This document shows, piece after piece, positions 54,495 through 64,000 of a DNA stretch of 64,000 nt. The stretch covers positions 2,417,001 to 2,481,000 of the forward strand of contig CALNXK010000040.1 in the NCBI GenBank assembly GCA_942486035.1. The letters run 5' to 3'. Source of the DNA: Porites lobata (lineage: Eukaryota > Cnidaria > Anthozoa > Scleractinia > Poritidae). Position numbers and translations under genes: made by a program. Each line of letters opens with the position of its first letter. The first letter of the stretch is position 1. The notes beneath the pieces are model-generated. The model saw only the letters and a list, made by a program, of their open reading frames with translations, searched no databases and was not told where the DNA came from.

Positions 54495-56882
54495 TATACA
54501 TATTTCACAGGATAAATTTAAATTAATACATCGAAGAGGACAGAAACATATGAGCAGGAACATTTAAAGTAAAGTAAAGTATTTTCTTCTAATATAAACT
54601 TGCAATATCAAAGACAAACTCCTGAGTGAAAATTTTCTTGAATAATCTAACTAAAACCAACATATAAAAACTTGCCTGATCTGGCTTGGCTAAACAGGTT
54701 TTTATATTTTTCTGAGAAATAAAATGACAAACTTCTGCTAGCCGGTTCTTAAACCACTTAGTTATTACTGCATTCGACGAATTAACACCCGGGCACCTGC
54801 TGATATGCTTAAAATACTCAATGAAAAATTTCAAAAATCTTTTCTTTCCCTTCACCATAAGATAAAAGCCTTTTTTATACACTGTGTAGGCGAATAAAAA
54901 GCAGTGTTCACAATACTTGTGGGAGAACTGCTCCAAATTATCTGATAAAATGAGTCCAAGAGAGCCACTGAGCTTCACAATGATTATTAAAATGTGAACA
55001 AAAGGTTGGCCTCCCGGATGGCAGTTTCCAAGGCATACGATATGTTTAACAAAACCCTCCCGCTGCACAACATATGGTATTTCTCGTTCGTAAGCTCACA
55101 TATATTTACTTCGGCTTGCTGGGTGAATCTCCTCTGGACCTATAGTTCTTATATTTGTTCGGAGCGCGCCTTCTTGATCGATAGCGAGGGACTTTTTTAT
55201 CATCTCAGAGCAATCTGCCAATAAAACATTGTTCTAAATGACATTCATATGAATCAGATAATAAATACGTTAAGCAAAACATTTTTCACACTCTGAAAAC
55301 GACGCAACGAACCAACCATTAGTCTTAAGACTAGTCTGCTACGTCACAACAACAAAATAAATTATGTGGTAAAAGGTAAGACCACGTCAGTAAAATCTCA
55401 CTGGCTTTATGTTGCGTATCACGAAAAAAGGCAGACGGTTTTTGCGAGTTTTCAATCAAAGATGTCCACTTGGAGAACGCAAGTATCTAATTTATCCCGA
55501 ATTGTATATCTTCGAACCTTTTAAAAAGTAGGAAATGAAGTAAAACATTTTCGTCGTAGGAGCACTTTAAATTGTAAATGACTTATCCGATCACCGAGTG
55601 TCAAAGTAGTCAAAATTTCCAGTCAAATTACCAATGGTTTCACTCAATGAGAAGATTACCAAAAAATTAATGGTTTATTTAAATTTGAAATGGACCCACG
55701 CAAAAACAGATGGTATAGTAAAACAACAATCGTATTATTACTTCTCCTGACATCGCCCAAGTTGATTATTTTGGGTTGAATACAAAAAATATATAAGTGA
55801 AACCAAAAAAGAACAGGTTTTGTCACTGATTTGGCGCAAGATTAAGAGAGCGAGGAACCGTTCCCAGCATACTGAATGTGATTCATGTATCGGTAAGGTT
55901 ACTACTAGTAGTAGTTCCCTTTTGCACTAAATTCCTGCTCAGAAATTTGCTGTCTTAAAATCAGAAGACACCTTGTGAATATGACAATATTTTTTAGCTT
56001 ATCGACCTTTCTGGATATGAAAGGAAAGGACTCTAAACTCAACAATTTAGTTTTTTCTCTAACCTCCAATGACAAAAGGATTCTTTTTGGTCGTTTTGAA
56101 AATGACGATAGAAGTTAATATATTACTGTTTCTTCCGTGTGCCATTTTGAGTCAGAATGTTCACAAATACCTTATCACTCAATTTTAATGTTTCCTCTAC
56201 GGCCTTGACTTGAAGGCTTTTCGAATGATAAACCATTTACACCGTTTGAGTAACAAAATTGTCAAAGTTACTACTACAAAAATTCATAACTTTATTTAAC
56301 GTCAGATTTTAGAGTAGCCTAAAGGCTAGTATCTCCGTTGAGTGACACATACAACATCACACATAAAAATCATAATTACATTAAAACACAAACCGCTGGT
56401 AATAGCAAACGTCTAATTTATGGAACTATGAGAAACAAGTAAACGTCTAAGTTCCTTCAGACTATTGGTTCTCCTAAAAGAATCGGGAGGCGAGTACCAA
56501 TATTTCGCCGCGGCATCCCGGGGAGGGTACTTGGGTTAATTTTTGCTGCATGGTAGGTACATGTGCCGCTGGCCTCTCAGAGCCCCTACCCCACTATAGT
56601 CTATTCTGTGGCCAATTTTAGACCCACCTTAGTCACTTTTAGAGAAAATATGTAATTTTCGCAATCCCAACTTAGTCACTTTCTATTTTTGTGAATTGAC
56701 CCATTTTTTAGATTTAATGAAGAACACTTTACTTTCCATCTACGGTACAAACATTCTGGTGCGTTTGCTAACCTCAAATATGAAGAACTGTCTTAACCCA
56801 AAAAATCCGAAAGTGTGCGACACCAATCTAGCAATTCTATTGAAAATGCGACCCCATCCAGCGGCACCTCCCCATTAGCCTC
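54495..56882. other. Spacer; one unassigned minus-strand frame
   Basis: A 159-codon minus-strand frame at 54589-55068 (…NAVITKWFKNRLAEVCHFIS…) has no recognised domain, no clear signal peptide and no splice context, so I do not call it. The segment 56590-56880 (CAATCCCAACTTAGTCACTT repeated in variant form) looks like a dispersed repeat. Confidence 0.4.
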
Positions 56883-57218
56883 TTATAAGGAAGTACCCTT
56901 CCCCCCCCCCCCTTTCTGATGCGGCATTTCTAACTGAGTTAAGGCTATATGTAGGTGTTTGGGGTTTGGCCAGACTAACACATTCGTACCTCTTAAGCTA
57001 TATTCAGTCGTGCTAAACTGAAATACCTCTTTAAGGTATTCTGGATAGTTAATTAAGTTAATGCATTTCAAAATACACATCATCATATTGCTAATTCTCG
57101 TATTTGCCAGGCTGGGTGTATCGGCCCGCTCTAGTAAAGTATCATAGTCACAGTTACTGAAACGTTTGGTGCCACCTTTTTCCTCCAGTAAAGGGTAAAC
57201 GTCGATCATCCTCAGCAA
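56883..57218 (-). mobile_element. LINE C-terminal fragment, minus strand
   Basis: Reads CDYDTLLERADTPSLANTRI, SNMMMCILKCINLINYPEYL and TEYSLRGTNVLVWPNPKH. This is the region after the RT in these LINEs (compare YEELLERANRPTLYNRLQD at 47.8 kb). A polyC run lies at its downstream end (56900-56912). Confidence 0.75.
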
Positions 57219-57513
57219 GGTGAAAACCGCCGTCGGACAACCCTTCCTTTCAATTCACGAAATATTGTTCACAATAAAATAAGACTAAGCAAGGGTATAT
57301 GTTAATCATGTTGTTAAGGCTATATCCAAATTGCTTTGATATTTCCTTTTCCGTTTGTTAAACATGAACGAAAAGGACAAAACGGCCTAAAGATAATAAT
57401 TTGATTCTTTACACTTCTTTTTGTGTGTCTGGCTATCTCCAGCGGGCTTGGGAAATATTTTAGGGGAATCATGTTAGCATGTCCATATGTCTATCAATAT
57501 GATTTTCCTCCAG
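57219..57513. other. Presumed 5' region of receptor D
   Basis: No coding sequence. The splice acceptor TTTTCCTCCAG ends at 57513, 24 bases before the ATG at 57538. Confidence 0.5.
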
Positions 57514-57537
57514 GGTACTGCACAGCATACAAAGACG

Positions 57538-60129
57538 ATGACTTGGATGAGAAGTAAAGTATTCTCCAGCGTCTTAAGACTATTTCTGTTTATATCCCCA
57601 TTTATTCCACAAACATTCTGCACCCACGGTTTTAGAGCTTACAAGGATGGCGACGTAATAATTGGGGGTCTGCTCAGCATACGCTTACCAGAGGGTGATG
57701 ATCACTGCGGTAATCTTTTCACAACTGGACTGGGGCATGTAGAAGCTGTAATATTCGCTATTGAAAGCATAAACAAGAATCCCGTTCTTCTTCCAAACGT
57801 GACACTCGGATATGACATACGAAACTACTGTTTTAGCACGGACATGGCTGTGAAAATAGCCTATAACTTCATGCAAGATAATTCTGCAAAGGACAATACC
57901 ATGCAAAACGGATCCAAGCCGATCTCAGTGCTTATTGGTCCTGACACTTCCGCCAGCGCAGTGCTGGTTGGAAGCTTTCTTCAAGTCGTTGACATTCCTG
58001 CCATCAGCTCAATTGCCACAAGCGTAGACTTGAGTTCAAAATTGCACGAAAACTTCTTCAGAACAGTTCCACCTGACATCTGGCAGGCAAAGGTCATGGC
58101 AGACATTATAGAACTCTTTAACTGGACATACGTGGCGGCTGTGGGTTTGGATGACTCTTACGGACGGAATGGTATTTGGGCACTAGAGAAAGAATCATAC
58201 AACAGAAAAACCTTCTGCGTTGCCTTTTCGGAGCACATACCACGACGAGACTATGATGATAAGATCAAGCAAACGGTTGCTAAGATTAAGCTCAGGTCTA
58301 ATATCGGAGTGATCGTCGTCTGGCTAGCAAGCGATTATGGTAGAGAATTTTTTCGAGAGGCAACTAGTAAAAACCTTGTAGAAAAGACTTGGATACTCAG
58401 CGACGCATTGACCTCGGAAGAAGCTCTGTTACTTGACCCTAACTTCGCAATGCTTGATGGCTCCTTAGGAATACAGCCACATGACTATCCAGTACCCGAC
58501 TTTGAAGAGCATCTTAAGATTATCACCCCTGCAAAAAGCCTTGAAAGAGGCAGGGAGTGGTGGGAGGAATTCTGGAGAATAGAATTTAACTGCTCAGCAA
58601 TTGATCTGGGACGAATTCCAACTTGCGAATCAAATCTAACGCTACACAATGCCCTAAAAAAGATCCGGAACTCTTTCGTGTCGTATGACATTGACGCTGT
58701 TTACGCTATTGCGCACGCTCTGGATAACATTAACCACAATTTAGTTACGAATAGAGATAGTTCTTCCTCGAAACAGCCGATTGTTAAGGGACGTGATCTA
58801 CAGAAGTATCTCCGAAATGTTAGTTTTGATGGTTTAACTGGCAAAGTTCAGTTTGACATGTTTGGTGATCCTTTATCTGCTTCATACGACATTATTAACT
58901 TTCGAAGTAGATCAACCACAGAGGGAGCTCGTAAAAAGATTCGGATTGGAGTCTGGGATAGAGAAGGTACGCCTAGACTCAATTTAAATGTCTCGGGATT
59001 ACAATGGAAAAGCCTCTCGACTCAGTTTTCGTTCTGTTCCTCAGAGTGCTTGCCTGGCACCAGAAAAGAAATCACCGAGCCATGCTGTTGGGAATGTAAA
59101 AAGTGTCTACCTGGAACTATCAGCACCGACATTGGATCCACCACCTGTACAAAGTGTGAGGTAGAGACAAAGTCAAATGAAGGGCACACTGGGTGTGAGA
59201 AGTTACCTATTGTCAACATCACCTTCACAACCGCCACTGGAATAACTATTACATTGGTGGCTTTCGTTGGAATTATCCTCACATTGTTAGTCTGCGGTAC
59301 TTGGGTCAAGTTTTACAATACCCCAATCGTGAAGGCTTCCAGCAGGGAAATCTCTCTTCTCTTGCTGTTTGGCATCTCAGCAGTTTTTATTTTAGCCGTC
59401 CTTGAACTTGCAGAGCCCAGCAAATTACTTTGCAGTGCAGCGACATTCTGGCGTTATTTCGCTCTCAATATTTGTATTACGGTGCTGTTTTTGAAAACGA
59501 TGCGAATCGCAAGCGTTTTTGAGGTTGATAAAGTTGCGCAGTTATTTGCACCGTGTTACAAAAACCTAAAAACGCAACTCGTCTTCCTTTTTGTTATGAA
59601 TTTAACTGCCCTCTCTCTGTTGGCCCTGTGGATCGTTCTGGATCCTCCAAGGCGTAAAAAGATCATCCGCTCAGATGAGTACATCTTTATTGTTTGCAAT
59701 TCTTTCGAGACAAACATTGGTCTTGCACTGTTCATCACAGTCTGTAGTTACACCTTAATTGTGGCTCTCTTCTGCACATATTACGCTTTCAAAGCAAGAG
59801 GAATTCCCGAGAACTTTAACGAAACAAAATACATAGGATTCTCTATGTACATTCTACTATTGTCATCAATAGCATATTACCCTGTGGCGTTTGCTTTTGA
59901 CAGCTGGTACGTAACACTCGTATCATGTTCTACGGCGTTAATAACTTCGTTTGGCTTGTTGGGCTGCATGTTCGGACCAAAACTCTTCATTCTTCTCTTC
60001 CGTCCCCAGCAAAACTCCATGCAAAGCGTCAGGTCGCAGGTGATGAATTTCTCATTTAATAACGTAACGGCAACAAGAGTTTTCCCTGCTCCGATCAATG
60101 ATGGAGTACCCAACGTTGCTCTGGAGTGA
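57538..60129 (+). CDS. Family C GPCR with altered ligand pocket (receptor D)
   Basis: 863 residues in one exon. The ATG at 57538 follows a splice acceptor (57512-57513) and opens a signal peptide; the in-frame ATG at 57487 lies in the presumed intron. Venus-flytrap domain about 34-490, nine-cysteine linker (CSSECLPGTRKEI), seven membrane segments, GPK as the TM7-end motif and a tail ending GVPNVALE. It differs from receptors B and C in the pocket: the Ser of the S-A-T motif is Ile (I159-A160-T161), and the Lys that B and C have before P.VKGRDL is Gln, with Lys one residue earlier (SKQPIVKGRDL). The loop with two cysteines before this site is replaced by a Ser-rich stretch without cysteine. 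D180, Y208 and D289 remain. It is probably functional, with a shifted ligand preference. Confidence 0.95.
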   Translation: MTWMRSKVFSSVLRLFLFISPFIPQTFCTHGFRAYKDGDVIIGGLLSIRLPEGDDHCGNLFTTGLGHVEAVIFAIESINKNPVLLPNVTLGYDIRNYCFSTDMAVKIAYNFMQDNSAKDNTMQNGSKPISVLIGPDTSASAVLVGSFLQVVDIPAISSIATSVDLSSKLHENFFRTVPPDIWQAKVMADIIELFNWTYVAAVGLDDSYGRNGIWALEKESYNRKTFCVAFSEHIPRRDYDDKIKQTVAKIKLRSNIGVIVVWLASDYGREFFREATSKNLVEKTWILSDALTSEEALLLDPNFAMLDGSLGIQPHDYPVPDFEEHLKIITPAKSLERGREWWEEFWRIEFNCSAIDLGRIPTCESNLTLHNALKKIRNSFVSYDIDAVYAIAHALDNINHNLVTNRDSSSSKQPIVKGRDLQKYLRNVSFDGLTGKVQFDMFGDPLSASYDIINFRSRSTTEGARKKIRIGVWDREGTPRLNLNVSGLQWKSLSTQFSFCSSECLPGTRKEITEPCCWECKKCLPGTISTDIGSTTCTKCEVETKSNEGHTGCEKLPIVNITFTTATGITITLVAFVGIILTLLVCGTWVKFYNTPIVKASSREISLLLLFGISAVFILAVLELAEPSKLLCSAATFWRYFALNICITVLFLKTMRIASVFEVDKVAQLFAPCYKNLKTQLVFLFVMNLTALSLLALWIVLDPPRRKKIIRSDEYIFIVCNSFETNIGLALFITVCSYTLIVALFCTYYAFKARGIPENFNETKYIGFSMYILLLSSIAYYPVAFAFDSWYVTLVSCSTALITSFGLLGCMFGPKLFILLFRPQQNSMQSVRSQVMNFSFNNVTATRVFPAPINDGVPNVALE

Positions 60130-60604
60130 AACAGCAAGAGGGACTGTACAAGTGAACTTTGACAAGTTACAATTCTCCAGTTTGTCAACCAGCTATTCTT
60201 TTAGCGAATAAACAAGGGAAAAGAAGAATTTAAACAATTTCCTTCAGGACCTGTTTTTATATTTGCTAACCTGAGTGAACTTATAGACAGAAAAACGAAC
60301 ATTAACAACCGAACGAGACCGAGCCGGGGTATTGACAGGTAGCCCCACATGTAATTAAACACAGGGAACAGAGGGGGCTAGTTTTTCTCACTTAGTATAC
60401 GGAGTGTACCATGAAGATGCAGAAGTGGCAAATTTGGGAAATGGTTTCTGACACTATGGTCAGTTAGGGTGTTAAGGGTGAACGCTTTTAAATACAAGTT
60501 TCCTTAATACATGATTGACTGAAGGTAGGTAGGAATCATACAGATTTGTGGATAAAATATTATGCTTTCCTGAAAAATGTATAAATGTACAGTCTATAAT
60601 TTGT
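60130..60604. other. 3' flank of receptor D
   Basis: Non-coding. It includes a segment (CAACCAGCTATTCTTTTA, 60187) resembling the 3' flank of receptor C at 47058. Confidence 0.45.
60207..60212 (+). terminator. Candidate poly(A) signal of receptor D
   Basis: AATAAA 78 bases after the stop codon of receptor D. Confidence 0.45.
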
Positions 60605-61495
60605 TTCTGTCCAAACCACACAAGGACGGTGACGATCATTCAAAACGTAGTGCCTTCGTGCATCTTAAAACCGCCACTCTTTTTTGGCTATGAACAAACA
60701 ACTTCCAAATATGCGCATAAAATTTATAAAGATGGCAAAATAATAATTGAGGACTCCTTAAAAACCACTATTCTGAAACTGGTAATCAATGTAACAGGCT
60801 TTCTACAACAGATCTTGGCAATGCAAAGTCTATGATCTATGCCATCGAGAAAATGAACACGAATTTCACTATTGTTCCGAACGTGCCAATCGGTTACGAG
60901 TTAAGAGACCTCTGTTAGAGCGGTGCATTGGTCATGCAAATAGCCTATGAACTAATGCGTGGTAATTATCCAGGTCTAATCAAAACGCCAGCTTTTTTTC
61001 GAACAGCTGTGTCACGAAAAACAAAACCAAGGTAATCTCAGCACTTCTTGCACCTTTCAATGCTGGAGGTGCGGTACTAGTAGGTGGCCCTTATTCAAAT
61101 TTTTTATATTCCCGCCATAAGCCCCACTGCAAAGAGCATAGAGCTTAGTTCAAACGTCCAAGAACACCTCTCCAGAACAGTTCCACCAGATGTCTGCCAA
61201 GGAGAGGCAGTGGCAGACATCATAGAATTCTTCAACTGGAGATACGTGGCGGCGGTGCGTTTGGATGATTCTTATGAATAGAATGGTATTTTTAAAACAC
61301 AGACACCTTTCGCCTTATTTTTTCTGAGTATATCCCGCAGCTAGACTACAAAGATAAAATCAGTCAAGCTGTCCTAAAATGAAAGTCTGAAACCGCAGTG
61401 AGCATCGTTTGGCTTTCTGGCATTTACGGAAGTGCGATTTTTGCAAAAGCAACTACTCAAAAACTCAATGAACAGACTTGGATACTATTTCTAGC
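60605..61495 (+). pseudogene. Receptor pseudogene E, part 1 (receptor B/C-like)
   Basis: Follows receptors B and C from the 5'-UTR motif AAACCACACAAGG through the signal peptide and ligand domain to the motif encoding TWIL. Broken by many lesions: no ATG at the expected site (GTGACG), a frameshift after KIYKDGKIII, TAG in RDLC, a frameshift around the VLVG segment, TAG in DDSYE, and a TGA in the KIK region. The stretch ELSS..QEHLSRTVPPDVCQGEA and NWRYVAAVRLDDSYE is still readable. The ligand domain stops abruptly at about 61490. Confidence 0.9.
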
Positions 61496-61506
61496 ATCTC
61501 ACAGTG

Positions 61507-62430
61507 GTGTGCCGGTCTGCTCAGCATACTCTTCCCTAGTTGAGAGTGATAATCGCTGCGGTAATCTTTTCACAACAGAACTGGGCATGAAGAAGCTATA
61601 ATATTGGCTATTCAACGCATAAACAAGAATCCCGTTTTTCTTTCAAACGTGACACTCGCCTATGACATACGAAACTACTGTTTTAGCACGAATGTGGCGG
61701 TGAAAATAGCCTGCGACTTCATGCAAGATAATTTTGCAATAGACGGTACCATGCAAACAGATGCAAGCCAATTAACCCTACGAAATTCAGACTTCTTTAT
61801 TCCTAGGTTCAATACCGTGAAATATGGCAGACACTCTATTAGATACCTTGGAACCATTTTTATGGTCCAAATCGACGAAAAAGGACAGGGACCTAGCCAC
61901 ATTATCGGCTTTCAAAACGAGTATTCGGAAGAAAGACCTTTCCTAGCTGAGAACAGATGTTTAAATTGTAACTTGTGTAATATTTGAGACCGCACTTGTT
62001 AATTTACTTTTAGATTAACTGGATTGTGGACTATTTTATTGTTATTGTTATTACTTATTTATTTATTCATTTTTATGTCTAATATTTTAACGTTATTAAT
62101 GTAATCTTATAGTGAATGTTTATTGTAAATATTATCAAATGTAATCTTAAGCTTATTAAATAGATTTTATTAACTAGGTGTCCCCGATTAGTAGGCTACT
62201 TGTGGCCAGCTAGAAGATTTTGACACGTTTTAATAAAGTTGTTCATTCATTCATTCATTGTCAGTGCTTATTGGTCCTGAAACAATCCGCCAGCGCACGT
62301 GCTAGTTGGAAGCTTTCTTCAATTCGTTGATATTCCTAGCATCAACTCATCTGCCACAAGCGTAGACTTAGTTTAAAATAGCGGGAAAACGTCTTCAGGA
62401 CACTTCCGCCGAACATCTTTCATCCGGAAT
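61507..62430 (+). pseudogene. Receptor pseudogene E, part 2 (receptor D-like), split by LINE
   Basis: Begins with GGTCTGCTCAGCATAC, which in receptor D is at 57667, and follows D through NKNPV and YDIRNYCFSTNVAVKIACDF to the segment before ISVLIGP. The LINE at 61771-62260 interrupts it. D-like sequence resumes at 62262 (GTCAGTGCTTATTGGTCCTG) and runs to about 62425, with shifts and a stop. Part 1 and part 2 have no spacer between them, so the locus is a fusion of two receptor types. Confidence 0.85.
61771..62260 (+). mobile_element. 5'-truncated LINE inside receptor pseudogene
   Basis: The coding tail LTLRNSDFFIPRFNTVKYGR, HSIRYLGTIF and CLNCNLCNI is followed by a stop at 61985, a UTR with GGTGTCCCCGATTAGTAGGC and AATAAAG, and a (TTCA)n tail to 62260. 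It belongs to the same clade as 47175-48290. No clear target duplication was found. Confidence 0.85.
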
Positions 62431-63554
62431 AAAGAGACACTCATTAAATGGGGAGTGGAAGGCAAAATTAGTTACCTCCGTCTGTTTCTTTTCCTCAGGC
62501 GTTCGTGCCCACTACTAAGCTAACAGGAATTTCCAATTAAGGCAAAAAAACACAGGTGGAGACAGCAAATTTTGCATAACTAAGAAAATTCATGTGGGAT
62601 AAGACATTGAAAACCGAATTTGTATTTAATTGCCTAATTGAAAGTTACAAAACATTTTACAACGACTCATATGTTTAAGGTGCTTACTTACCTCATTTCA
62701 AAAAGCATTTTTTGTAACTTAACAATTACGACTTAATTTCGATCTAGAAGTCATATGTCATTGTACGATTTAAAACTAAAAAAATTGTCAATGGGAAAAG
62801 GACGGGTTCCTTTTATATCTCTGCTGGCGGTCATCTTAAGGTAAGCAATCCAGTCTAAATTCACTTAAAGAAGCTCTTCGAGAAATTTCTGCCGGTTTAA
62901 AAACAGAGAAATGTCAAGGTAAGATATGTGAGTGCATGCGATGCCTGTGGAAACATCCTTAGTGTGCTACAACATTGACACAAGTCAAAACCAGTGCTTC
63001 TTTTGTAGCTTGACATGATACAGCGCGATGCAAAAGACTTAGAGTTCGTTTTTGTATAGTGCCCAATTTAAATGATAAGTTTTGCTGCTTTAGAAAAAAA
63101 CACCATTTACAGTGAGTTTACATTTTAGCACAAAAATTGGATAGCGATCGAACCCTCTTAAAGTAATGGTTTGCTGTTTGTGCTCGAGAAACTATTCCAG
63201 ATGGAAAGTGAGTCCTCTTTATCAAATACTGCCAGCCTGATGCCTCCTTTTCACAATTTTTTCTTAATCATGACTAATAAATGACTTTGGAATGATACTC
63301 ACTTCAAAAAAGATTGTCATATGTAAAATTAAGTGTTTCACGACGAGCTTTCTTAAACGACTCAAACTATTCGTGTCCAGCAGGTCGTGGGAATGATTGG
63401 TGCTTAGTCTTGAGTTAGAGAGTCAACCAGCAACATTAAGCAAGTATATATACAAACATAAAAACCGCTTTAGATTATCAGTTCTCTCGATGAAATTAAG
63501 AGATTGTTGCTGACGTATTACTAGGTGGCTACCTCACAACGTAATTTGTTTCAG
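62431..63554. other. Spacer between receptor pseudogenes
   Basis: No gene is seen. CTTTTGTAGCTTGACATGAT at 63000 resembles CTTTTGTAGCTTAACGAGAT at 43029 upstream of receptor C, suggesting a shared upstream region. Confidence 0.45.
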
Positions 63555-64000
63555 GCGGCAAGAATAAAGATGATAACTTAGACAAGAAAAATGGTTTTCT
63601 GCGGACACTTTTACGTCTGTCAAGAGCAATTCTCCAAGGTCGGTCGGGTCCCAGCCCATTTCAGCGCTAATAGGCCCCTCTAGACTCTAGCTGTGCGTCA
63701 TTGGTAACAAGCTTACTAAAGGTCGCTGGGATTCCTGCCATTAGTTTAACTGCAACAAGTACAGAATTGAGTTCCCAATTTTACAATGACTTTTTCAGGC
63801 CAGCCCCTTCTGCTAAGTGGCTAGTAAAGGCTATGGCAGACATAATAGAGCTCTTTCACTGGACATACGAGGCGGCTGTCGCTTTGGATGACTCTTATGA
63901 ACGTTGGAGAATGAAGCTTACAACAGGGAAACGTTCTGCATTGCCCTTTATGAGCTAATTCCACGACTAGACTACCACGAAAACCTGAAACAGACATTTT
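63555..64000 (+). pseudogene. Receptor pseudogene F (internal deletion, cut by window edge)
   Basis: After an acceptor-like TTGTTTCAG (63555) the sequence aligns with the start of receptor D (AAGATGATAACTTAGACAAG against its ATGACTTGGATGAGAAG), but the fourth codon is TAG. It then jumps to the PISALIGP segment, deleting about 100 codons of the ligand domain. After a frameshift, 63701-63958 reads GIPAISLTATSTELSSQFYN, AMADIIELFHWTYEAAVALD and DSYER before another break. The remainder is outside the window. Confidence 0.85.

Noticed and set aside
54589..55068. 159-codon minus-strand ORF
   Set aside because: Longest unexplained frame outside receptors and LINEs, but no motif, no homology I can recall and low-complexity hydrophobic/Lys composition; could be chance or a single exon.

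Overview
This window reads as nuclear DNA of an anthozoan cnidarian, most likely a stony coral. The reasons are A+T-rich spacers, phase-1 EGF exons with GT/AG introns, many decayed non-LTR retrotransposons (LINEs) with short-motif tails, small inverted-repeat transposons, a tRNA-derived SINE, and repeat motifs I associate with coral genomes. No species can be named from the sequence alone, and no prokaryotic, organellar or viral genome signature was seen.

The main content is a tandem array of family C G-protein-coupled receptors, all on the + strand. A partial receptor tail opens the window (1-582). Three intact receptors follow at 17218-19860, 44369-47035 and 57538-60129 (880, 888 and 863 residues). 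Each encodes a signal peptide, a Venus-flytrap ligand domain, a nine-cysteine linker and seven membrane segments in one uninterrupted coding exon, preceded by a splice acceptor a few bases upstream of the ATG. Two broken relatives lie at 60605-62430 (a chimera of two receptor types, split by a LINE) and at 63555 to the right edge (large internal deletion). The array shows birth and death, a likely gene-conversion patch between the first two intact genes, and altered ligand-pocket residues in the third.

The only other gene I can build is a small secreted EGF-repeat protein on the + strand at 25753-32854: a signal-peptide exon, four calcium-binding-type EGF exons (one frameshifted) and a terminal EGF exon with a stop. 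A block of about 0.9 kb carrying one EGF exon is duplicated inside it. One copy then received a short transposon, so the other copy shows the empty site.

The rest is repeats. These include a Ty3/gypsy RNase H remnant (840-1330), an old LINE (7235-9735), two related 0.7-kb TIR elements (4770-5485, 14402-15152), a nested pair of TIR elements (21000-22440), a nearly perfect fold-back element (29392-29622), a 3.1-kb insertion with palindromic tandem repeats (35447-38571), LINE fragments at 47-48, 50-52, 53-54, 56.9 and 61.8 kb, and a strict 10-bp minisatellite (49211-50172) separated by a LINE from a 9-bp repeat of opposite strand sense (52440-52850). Several non-coding blocks are paralogous, for example 20289-20980 with 35278-39110, and 39420-40270 with 41810-42690. 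They look like relics of the same segmental duplications that multiplied the receptors.
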